From an uncultured bacterium (GTDB taxonomy: Bacteria > Cyanobacteriota > Vampirovibrionia > Gastranaerophilales > Gastranaerophilaceae), in assembly GCA_947169755.1 (NCBI GenBank), contig CAMVQX010000112.1, positions 1 to 5,115 on the forward strand: a stretch of DNA of 5,115 bases, read 5' to 3'. A program made the position numbers and the translations under genes. The notes under the pieces were generated by a model that was not told the origin of the DNA, ran no database searches, and saw nothing but the letters and a program-made list of their open reading frames with translations. Of this stretch, positions 1-5,115 are shown in pieces; position 1 is the stretch's first letter, and every line of letters starts with the position of its first letter.

Positions 1-227
1 TCGTTGCAGTTTTTGATTAAATATGCAACTGTTTCTGTCGGTTGAGCACCTTTTTTAACCCATTCCAAAGCTGATACTTTGTCTAATTTCATAACTTTTG
101 TTTTTGGGTTGTAGTGGCCTAATTCCTGAACAGGTCTGCCTTCGCGTTTTGTTGTTGAATTAATAACGATAATTCTGTATGTAGGTTGTTTTTTTGCACC
201 TAATCTTTTCAATCTGATTTTTAACAT
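1..227 (-). CDS. rpsP: 30S ribosomal protein bS16 (3' end beyond window)
   Basis: The minus strand encodes 75 codons of ribosomal protein bS16, a small-subunit protein that binds 16S rRNA and helps assemble the 30S body. The start is the ATG at 227-225, preceded by a good purine-rich ribosome binding site at 242-235. Family marks visible are the N-terminal MLKIRLKRLGAKKQPTYRI (residues 1-19), then NSTTKREGRP (23-32), ELGHYNPKT (35-43) and KKGAQPTETV (58-67). bS16 proteins are usually about 75-90 residues, so only the extreme C-terminus is missing; the left edge cuts the reading frame. The NST..GRP..ELG.YNP stretch resembles cyanobacterial bS16 more than the proteobacterial form (inference from memory). 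The gene is transcribed divergently from secA, and the downstream neighbour is not visible. Confidence 0.96.
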   Translation of the reverse strand, partial: MLKIRLKRLGAKKQPTYRIIVINSTTKREGRPVQELGHYNPKTKVMKLDKVSALEWVKKGAQPTETVAYLIKNCN

Positions 228-234
228 TTCATTT

Positions 235-242
235 TCCTTCTT
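235..242 (-). promoter_or_regulatory. Ribosome binding site of rpsP
   Basis: Read on the minus strand the sequence is AAGAAGGA, ending seven bases before the ATG at 227. This fixes the rpsP start. Another ATG lies five bases further upstream in a different frame, but it runs into a stop after three codons (ATG AAA TGT TAA), so it is not the start. Confidence 0.8.
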
Positions 243-258
243 AATTTTGTTATTACTA

Positions 259-280
259 ACGGGCTTTCCACGGCAGCCGT
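259..280 (-). promoter_or_regulatory. Possible structured leader hairpin upstream of rpsP
   Basis: Two pairings compete for the same arm. In one, 259-265 (ACGGGCT on the plus strand) pairs with 275-280 (AGCCGT), giving six pairs with one bulged base and a nine-base loop. In the other, the local palindrome ACGGCAGCCGT at 270-280 forms a four-pair stem with a three-base loop. The element is the most GC-rich part of an otherwise AT-rich intergenic region. It lies 31 bases upstream of the rpsP start and just upstream of its ribosome binding site. Many ribosomal protein operons carry leaders bound by their own product, so an autoregulatory bS16 leader is a reasonable idea. No known leader family was recognised and the strand is not certain. 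Confidence 0.3.
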
Positions 281-288
281 ACTGTGTA

Positions 289-326
289 AATCCCTTGAAT
301 GGGGTTAAGAGGAATTACCTCATTCC
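289..326. repeat. Cluster of overlapping inverted repeats
   Basis: Several mutually exclusive stems can be drawn. AATCCC (289-294) pairs with GGGGTT (301-306), with a G-T wobble on the plus strand. GAATGGGG (297-304) pairs with CCTCATTC (318-325), eight pairs with one wobble. GAGG (309-312) pairs with CCTC (318-321). GGAAT (311-315) pairs with ATTCC (322-326). The two longer stems contain G-T wobbles when read on the plus strand but A-C mismatches on the minus strand, so they fold better as plus-strand RNA. No run of T follows on either strand, so this is not a typical intrinsic terminator. It could be a leader element or a protein-binding site. Confidence 0.35.
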
Positions 327-327
327 A

Positions 328-356
328 TTTATATTTGAGCATGAACAAATTTTAAA
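328..356 (-). promoter_or_regulatory. Possible sigma-70-type promoter of rpsP
   Basis: On the minus strand a TATAAA box (333-328) sits 17 bases downstream of TTTAAA (356-351). That is five of six and four of six matches to the -10 and -35 consensus at the ideal spacing. It would start transcription near 321 and give a leader of about 94 bases containing the hairpin at 259-280. In such AT-rich DNA chance matches are common, so this is tentative. Confidence 0.35.
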
Positions 357-360
357 TGCA

Positions 361-402
361 AGAAAAATAAATTTTTCCTTAATTTTGGGCAAAAATTTTT
401 TG
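361..402. promoter_or_regulatory. A/T-tract block between the divergent promoters
   Basis: The stretch is almost entirely A and T tracts. It holds two small inverted repeats: GAAAAA (362-367) with TTTTTC (372-377), and AATTTT (381-386) with AAAATT (392-397). It lies upstream of the proposed -35 elements of both rpsP and secA, where UP elements bound by the RNA polymerase alpha subunit, or curved DNA, would act. The role is inferred from position and composition only. Confidence 0.3.
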
Positions 403-415
403 TCCATGTTAAAAT
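385..415 (+). promoter_or_regulatory. Possible extended -10 promoter of secA
   Basis: TGTTAAAAT at 407-415 matches the extended -10 pattern TGnTATAAT with one mismatch. A weak -35, TTGGGC (385-390), lies 19 bases upstream of the -10 hexamer, which is long but tolerated with an extended -10. Transcription would begin near 421 and give a short leader of about 22 bases carrying the strong ribosome binding site. The promoter would serve secA and, by read-through, proB and proA. Confidence 0.4.
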
Positions 416-431
416 TATTTCATAAGACTAC

Positions 432-438
432 GGAGAGG
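432..438 (+). promoter_or_regulatory. Ribosome binding site of secA
   Basis: GGAGAGG ends five bases before the ATG at 444. This is a strong Shine-Dalgarno sequence at good spacing and supports that start over any downstream ATG. Confidence 0.85.
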
Positions 439-443
439 ATATA

Positions 444-3089
444 ATGATAGATTTTTTATTGAAGATGTTGGGCGATCCAAATGAGAGAAAAGTTAAAAGT
501 ATAATGGGAATTGTTGAGCATATCAATGCTCTTGAACCTCAATTTGAAGCAATGACAGATGAAGAATTGCGCGCAAAAACTGATGAATTTAAAGAAATTT
601 TGGCAAAACGCCCGACTTCAAAAGATTTTAAAACCGACAGAAAATTAGAAAAAGAGGCTATGGACAAAATTTTGCCGGAAGCTTTTGCGACAGTCAGAGA
701 AGCAGGTAAACGTGTTCTCAATATGCGTCATTTTGATGTTCAACTTGTCGGCGGATATTTTCTTCACAACGGTCATATTGCAGAGATGAGAACCGGTGAA
801 GGTAAAACTCTTGTCGCTACTTTGCCTGCGTATTTGAATGCACTGACAGGCAAAGGTGTCCACGTAATTACAGTAAACGACTATCTGGCAAAACGTGACA
901 GTGAATGGATGGGGAAAATTTACAAGTTCTTGGGGCTTTCTGTTGGTGTAATCCTTTCCGGGGGGCGTACTGCAGAAGATTTTGCAGCAAAAAGAGCCGC
1001 TTATGAATGCGATATAACTTACGGTACAAATAACGAATTCGGTTTTGATTATTTGAGAGATAATATGGCCGGCAGTCTTGAAATGCTTGTTCAAAGACCC
1101 TATAACTACGCAATTATAGATGAAGTTGACAGTATCTTGATAGATGAAGCCAGAACTCCTCTTATTATCAGCGGTCGTTTGGACAAGTCCGCAGAAACTT
1201 ACCAATTGATGGCAAAAGTTGCTCCACAATTGGAAAAAGTAAAAGATTACGAAGTTGATGAGAAAAATAAAAATATCATTTTGACAGAAGAGGGTATTGA
1301 CAGAGCGCAAGAAATTATTGGGGTAAAAGATTTGTTTGATATCAATACTCAATATGCTCATCACCTTCTTCAAGCATTGAAAGCTAAAGAATTGTTTGTT
1401 AAAGATACTGATTATGTTATCCGAAACGGCGAAGTTATGATTGTAGATGAATTTACCGGTCGTTTGATGGAAGGCAGACGTTGGTCAGACGGTTTGCATC
1501 AGGCAATTGAAGCAAAAGAAGGAGTTAAAATTCAAGATGAAACTCAAACTCTTGCAAGTATAACTTTCCAAAATCTTTTCCGTTTGTATCCGAAGCTTGC
1601 GGGTATGACAGGTACAGCGATGACTGAAGAAGCTGAGTTTGGAAAAATCTATAACTTGGAAGTTACGTCAATCCCAACAAACAAACCTGATATTAGAATA
1701 AATTATCCTGATATTATTTATAAAACAGAAAGAGCAAAATATAATGCAGTTGTCGAAGATATTATAAAAATGCATGAAATCGGAAGACCTGTATTGGTTG
1801 GTACAATCAGTATTGAAAAATCAGAATATGTTTCATCACTTTTGAAAAAACGCGGTATTCCTCATCATGTTTTGAATGCAAAGCATCACGAAAAAGAAGC
1901 ATATATTATTGCTCAAGCAGGTCGTGTCGGTGCTGTTACAATTGCAACGAACATGGCAGGTCGTGGAACTGATATTCTCTTAGGTGGTAACGCTGAATTT
2001 CTGGCAAAAGAAATGCTTGATGAGAAAGGTATTACACCTGAAAGCGAAAATTACGAAGCCGAAAAAGATGCTGCTTTGAAAGCCGCAAGAGAAATAACTG
2101 AAGCCGAACATGCCAAAGTTGTTGAGGTAGGCGGACTCCACGTTATAGGTACGGAACGTCATGAATCTCGCCGTATTGATAACCAATTGAGAGGGCGTGC
2201 GGCTCGTCAGGGAGACCCAGGTTCTACAAGGTTCTTCTTATCATTAGAAGACAATTTGATGAGAATATTCGGCGGAGATAAAATTACCGCATTGATGAAT
2301 ATGCTTAATGTAGAAGAAGATATTGCAATCGAAAATGTTTTGATTACGCGTCAAATTGAATCTGCACAAAAGAAAGTTGAAACTTATCACTTTGATATAA
2401 GAAAATCAGTTCTTGAATATGATGATGTAATGAATATTCAAAGAGAAAAATTCTATGCGCAAAGAAGAAAAGTCCTTGCGGGTAAAAACTTATCCGAAGA
2501 TATCTATTATATGATTGAAAAAGAAATCGACAGACTTTTGAGAAGTTATATTGCACCGGGTATGCATACTGAAGAATATATATTTGAAGATTTGCAAACA
2601 CTTATCAAAGAACTTCATTCTATCATTCCTCAATTATCCGGAATTCAGGTTTCTGATATTCAAAATTTAAGATTTGAACCGATGTATGACAAATTAAAAA
2701 CTTTGGCATTGGAAACATATAAACAGCACGAAGAAGAAGTTATTAATTTTTATAATCAAGTCATTGCACAATATGATACTAATGCCGAACCTCAAGTGGC
2801 ATTTAGTGATAATAATGTTATAAGAAATCTTGAAAAAGACATATTACTTCGCGTTGTAGATAACAAATGGATTGACCATCTTCATAATATCGATATGTTA
2901 AGAGACGGAATAGGTTTGAGAGCATACGGACAAAAAGACCCGTTGATTGAATATAAACGTGAAGCATATGATTTGTTTAACAAAATGATGTACGAAATTC
3001 AGGGTGATACTGTAAAACACTTATTCAGAACAAAATTCGGTATCCAAGTAATCGGTCCTGACGGGGCAGAAGGCGAGCAGATGGCATAA
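444..3089 (+). CDS. secA: Protein translocase subunit SecA, preprotein export ATPase
   Basis: SecA is the ATP-driven motor that pushes unfolded preproteins through the SecYEG channel. It acts at the cytoplasmic face of the inner membrane. The protein is 881 residues, near the usual 840-930, and complete. Visible motifs in order are: LGDPN near the N-terminus (9-13); Walker A in MRTGEGKT (115-122); VNDYLAKRD (144-152); Walker B IIDEVDSILIDEA (224-236), followed by the preprotein cross-linking domain; LAGMTGTA (385-392); ATNMAGRGTD and ILLGGN (501-516); motif VI around RGRAARQGDPG (583-593); and the helical scaffold with LEYDDVMNIQREKFYAQRR (657-675). Motif VI has Ala587 where nearly all SecA proteins have Gly; both flanking arginines (585, 588) are kept. 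The protein stops at GPDGAEGEQMA with no CxCxSG zinc-binding tail. The run from GSTRFFLSLEDNL to RIFGGD (593-611) looks cyanobacterial or plastid-like. The stop codon overlaps the proB start. Confidence 0.98.
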   Translation: MIDFLLKMLGDPNERKVKSIMGIVEHINALEPQFEAMTDEELRAKTDEFKEILAKRPTSKDFKTDRKLEKEAMDKILPEAFATVREAGKRVLNMRHFDVQLVGGYFLHNGHIAEMRTGEGKTLVATLPAYLNALTGKGVHVITVNDYLAKRDSEWMGKIYKFLGLSVGVILSGGRTAEDFAAKRAAYECDITYGTNNEFGFDYLRDNMAGSLEMLVQRPYNYAIIDEVDSILIDEARTPLIISGRLDKSAETYQLMAKVAPQLEKVKDYEVDEKNKNIILTEEGIDRAQEIIGVKDLFDINTQYAHHLLQALKAKELFVKDTDYVIRNGEVMIVDEFTGRLMEGRRWSDGLHQAIEAKEGVKIQDETQTLASITFQNLFRLYPKLAGMTGTAMTEEAEFGKIYNLEVTSIPTNKPDIRINYPDIIYKTERAKYNAVVEDIIKMHEIGRPVLVGTISIEKSEYVSSLLKKRGIPHHVLNAKHHEKEAYIIAQAGRVGAVTIATNMAGRGTDILLGGNAEFLAKEMLDEKGITPESENYEAEKDAALKAAREITEAEHAKVVEVGGLHVIGTERHESRRIDNQLRGRAARQGDPGSTRFFLSLEDNLMRIFGGDKITALMNMLNVEEDIAIENVLITRQIESAQKKVETYHFDIRKSVLEYDDVMNIQREKFYAQRRKVLAGKNLSEDIYYMIEKEIDRLLRSYIAPGMHTEEYIFEDLQTLIKELHSIIPQLSGIQVSDIQNLRFEPMYDKLKTLALETYKQHEEEVINFYNQVIAQYDTNAEPQVAFSDNNVIRNLEKDILLRVVDNKWIDHLHNIDMLRDGIGLRAYGQKDPLIEYKREAYDLFNKMMYEIQGDTVKHLFRTKFGIQVIGPDGAEGEQMA

Positions 3090-4228
3090 TGGAGAGAAAA
3101 GAATTTATTGATGCAAAACGTATAGTTTTTAAATTCGGTACAAATATCCTCAGAGGTGATGACGGATATGTATCTTTGCCGAGAATATTTTCTTTTATTG
3201 AAGATTTGTCCCATTTGGTAAAACAAGGTAAAGAGGTTATTGTAGTAACTTCAGGCGCTGTAGGTTTAGGGAAAAAACGTTTAGGGCTTGAAAGTACGGA
3301 AGGCGTTGCTCTAAAACAGGCATGTGCCGCTATTGGACAAGGAAAATTGATGTCAATTTATGAGAGCGGATTTGACACATATGGGCTTGTATCTTCTCAA
3401 ATTCTTTTGACTGAAGACGATTTTTCACTCCGTAAACGCTATCTAAGTCTTAGAACAACTTTGAATAAGCTTCTTGAACTCGGGGTTGTGCCTATTATCA
3501 ACCAGAATGATACGGTATCTACTATTGAGGTTGATCCTGAATACGAACATATGCAGGTGTGTTTTTCCGATAATGATAAGCTTTCTGCACTTGTTGCAAG
3601 CGAACTTGATGCTGATTTATTGGTAATACTTTCAGATATTGAAGGACTTTATGATGAAAATCCTAAAGTTAATCCGAATGCAAATATTATTAGAAAAGTG
3701 GATGAAGTAACAGATAAAATTTTGGCTCTCGGTACAGATGCCTCAGCCGGCGGACGTGGCGGAATGCGCACAAAATTGGAAGCTGCAAGACTTGTAACAC
3801 GTTTTGGCGGCAAAATGTTGATTGCTAACGGTAAAATCCCATATGTAATCAAAAAGATTTTTGATGGCGAAGAACTGGGGACAATGTTTTTACCGCAAGA
3901 GAGTACAATGTCTGATAAGAAACGTTGGATTGGATACGCAACAAATATTATCGGTAAAATTGTTGTTAATGAGGGCGCTAAAAAAGCATTATTGGCCCAA
4001 AAAAGTCTTTTGCCGATAGGTGTTGTAAAAGTTATCAACGAATTTAAGAAAGGTGATGTTATTTCTATTCTTGATGAAGGAAATAATGAAATCGCGCGCG
4101 GTATTGTAAATTATGGCTCAGAATCTTGTCAAAAACTTGTCGGACGTCATTCTGACAACATTATGGAAATTCTCGGGTTTAAAAACTACGACGCTATTAT
4201 CACCAGAGATAATATTACTTTGTTATAA
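3089..4228 (+). CDS. proB: Glutamate 5-kinase with C-terminal PUA domain
   Basis: ProB phosphorylates L-glutamate to gamma-glutamyl phosphate with ATP. This is the first, usually proline-inhibited, step of proline synthesis in the cytoplasm. The 379 residues fit the two-domain form of the enzyme. The amino-acid kinase domain (about 8-255) shows RIVFKFGTNIL (11-21), VVTSGAVGLG (52-61), GVVPIINQNDTVST (132-145), FSDNDKLSALVA (159-170), LSDIEGLY (181-188) and GGRGGMRTKLEAA (221-233). The PUA domain (about 278-372) shows SLLPIGVVKV (306-315), KGDVISI (321-327), EIARGIVNYGS (334-344), ILGF (361-364) and ITRDN (371-375). Small departures from the common pattern are GTN for GTS, FSDND for FGDND and GRGGM for GTGGM; conserved Lys229 is present. 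The ATG shares its A with the secA stop codon. Only a weak, distant AAGG (3070-3073) precedes it, suggesting translation by coupling to secA. proA follows nine bases after the stop. Confidence 0.97.
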   Translation: MERKEFIDAKRIVFKFGTNILRGDDGYVSLPRIFSFIEDLSHLVKQGKEVIVVTSGAVGLGKKRLGLESTEGVALKQACAAIGQGKLMSIYESGFDTYGLVSSQILLTEDDFSLRKRYLSLRTTLNKLLELGVVPIINQNDTVSTIEVDPEYEHMQVCFSDNDKLSALVASELDADLLVILSDIEGLYDENPKVNPNANIIRKVDEVTDKILALGTDASAGGRGGMRTKLEAARLVTRFGGKMLIANGKIPYVIKKIFDGEELGTMFLPQESTMSDKKRWIGYATNIIGKIVVNEGAKKALLAQKSLLPIGVVKVINEFKKGDVISILDEGNNEIARGIVNYGSESCQKLVGRHSDNIMEILGFKNYDAIITRDNITLL

Positions 4229-4234
4229 GAGGGA
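4229..4234 (+). promoter_or_regulatory. Ribosome binding site of proA
   Basis: GAGGGA directly follows the proB TAA and ends three bases before the proA ATG at 4238; the spacing is short but usable. Ribosomes ending proB translation would cover the site, which fits coupled expression of the pair. Confidence 0.7.
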
Positions 4235-4237
4235 CAG

Positions 4238-5115
4238 ATGGAAAATTTTATCCAAATAGCTAAAAATGCAAAAGAAGCCGCATTAAAGGCTGCTTCCTTA
4301 TCAGGTGAAATTAAAAATCAGGCACTTTTAGAAATTGCAAAAGAAATTGAAAAATCTAAAGTTCAAATTTTTGAAGCGAACAAAGAAGATTTAAAAGCCG
4401 CAGAAAGTCTTGTTGAATTAGGCGAGATTACAAAATCTACATTTAACCGTCTAAAACTTGATGAAAACAAAATGCGTGATATGCTCCAAGGCATAAGGGA
4501 TATCGCATCGTTGCCAGATCCTATAAACCGTGTGCTTTTGAAACGTGAATTGGATAAGGATTTGGTTCTTTCAAAAGTTTCTTGTCCTATCGGTGTTTTG
4601 GGTATAATTTTTGAGGCAAGGCCTGATGTAATAGCACAAATTTCTTCACTTGCGATAAAATCTTCAAATGCAGTGATTTTAAAGGGCGGAAAAGAATCGA
4701 TAAATACCAATAAAAAAATTCTTTCAGTCATAAATTCTGCGCTTGACAGAGTTGTAGGATTTCCCAAAAATGTTATTCAGCAGGTGTTTACGCGTGATGA
4801 TGTCGCTGAAATGCTTAAATGTGATAAATATATAAATCTGATTATTCCACGTGGCGGTAACAAGCTTGTAAAATTTATAAAAGAAAATACAAAAATTCCT
4901 GTATTAGGTCATGCTGACGGAATTTGTCATATTTTTGTTGATGAAACGGCCGATCTTGATATGGCAATAAAAGTTGTAACAGATGCAAAAACTCAATATC
5001 CGAGTGCCTGCAATTCTGTGGAAACACTTTTAATACATGAAAAATTCAGCGGAAAAGATAATTTGCTCGCGGCTTTGCAGTTGTCAGAAATTCAGTTGAT
5101 AGATAAGCCTGAGAG
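4238..5115 (+). CDS. proA: Gamma-glutamyl phosphate reductase, N-terminal part (3' end beyond window)
   Basis: ProA uses NADPH to reduce gamma-glutamyl phosphate, the unstable product of ProB, to glutamate-5-semialdehyde, which cyclises on the way to proline. The window holds 292 codons; the family is usually about 410-430 residues, so roughly the last third is missing because of the window edge. The reading frame is open throughout. Recognised motifs are SCPIGVLGIIFEARPDV (115-131), IKSSNAVILKGGKES (140-154), IIPRGGNKLV (202-211), IPVLGHADGICHIFVD (220-235), and DAKTQYPSACNSVETLLIH (249-267). Cys258 in the PSACN stretch matches the catalytic cysteine of this aldehyde dehydrogenase superfamily member. 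The start is the first ATG after proB and has a close ribosome binding site. The nine-base gap and the shared pathway make co-transcription with proB very likely. Confidence 0.97.
   Translation, partial: MENFIQIAKNAKEAALKAASLSGEIKNQALLEIAKEIEKSKVQIFEANKEDLKAAESLVELGEITKSTFNRLKLDENKMRDMLQGIRDIASLPDPINRVLLKRELDKDLVLSKVSCPIGVLGIIFEARPDVIAQISSLAIKSSNAVILKGGKESINTNKKILSVINSALDRVVGFPKNVIQQVFTRDDVAEMLKCDKYINLIIPRGGNKLVKFIKENTKIPVLGHADGICHIFVDETADLDMAIKVVTDAKTQYPSACNSVETLLIHEKFSGKDNLLAALQLSEIQLIDKPE

Noticed and set aside
297..325. The GAATGGGG/CCTCATTC stem as an intrinsic terminator.
   Set aside because: No run of T follows on the plus strand, no run follows on the minus strand, and both flanking genes point away from it, so there is nothing to terminate.
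299..355. An 18-codon upstream frame beginning ATG GGG TTA in front of secA.
   Set aside because: There is no Shine-Dalgarno sequence before it and it lies inside the inverted-repeat cluster; such short frames are expected by chance.
247..444. A 65-codon plus-strand frame starting at TTG and ending with a TAA that overlaps the secA ATG, considered as a SecM-like secretion monitor peptide.
   Set aside because: It has no ribosome binding site before the TTG, no signal peptide followed by a recognisable arrest motif, and a composition matching translated AT-rich noncoding DNA. It also covers both proposed promoters and the inverted repeats. The one-base overlap alone is weak evidence.
645..1373. 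A 242-codon minus-strand open frame opposite secA.
   Set aside because: It lies wholly within secA, its product is rich in Cys, Phe, Ile and Ser as expected from the reverse complement of a coding sequence, and it has no recognisable domain.
3649..4038. A 129-codon minus-strand open frame opposite proB.
   Set aside because: It is antisense to a well-conserved enzyme domain and its product is a low-information reverse translation with no family resemblance.
4363..4767. A 134-codon minus-strand open frame opposite proA.
   Set aside because: It is fully inside proA, whose motifs are all present in the plus frame; the antisense frame shows no recognised motif.

Overview
This window is an ordinary housekeeping stretch of an AT-rich bacterial chromosome. 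It holds one gene on the minus strand (rpsP, ribosomal protein bS16, cut by the left edge). A divergent intergenic region of 216 bases follows. On the plus strand there is then a tight run of three genes: secA, proB and proA, with proA cut by the right edge. There are no signs of mobile elements, CRISPR arrays, tRNA or rRNA genes, or broken genes.

Organism: several protein signatures point to the cyanobacterial side of the tree. In SecA these are the LGDPN start, the run GSTRFFLSLEDNL followed by RIFGGD, and the absence of a C-terminal zinc-binding tail. In bS16 it is an NST..(R/K)(D/E)GRP..ELG.YNP.T pattern. The low GC content and the lack of other photosynthetic context make a non-photosynthetic relative such as Gastranaerophilales/Melainabacteria (Vampirovibrionia) my best guess. 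This is inference from remembered family patterns, not from a search.

Layout: 1-227 is rpsP (minus). 228-443 is the shared regulatory region, with a possible promoter for each direction on either side of an A/T-tract block, several short inverted repeats, and a possible structured leader in front of rpsP. 444-3089 is secA, complete, 881 codons. 3089-4228 is proB, complete, 379 codons; its start codon overlaps the secA stop by one base. 4238-5115 is the first 292 codons of proA; its ribosome binding site begins right after the proB stop codon.

How the genes work together: ProB (glutamate 5-kinase) and ProA (gamma-glutamyl phosphate reductase) carry out the first two steps of proline synthesis from glutamate and probably come from one transcript. 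SecA is the ATPase motor of the general protein export channel and has no biochemical link to proline. Its one-base overlap with proB nevertheless suggests that translation of proB depends on translation of secA. I found no clear undescribed system. The points most worth a second look are the structured divergent region, the secA-proB coupling and an unusual residue in SecA motif VI.
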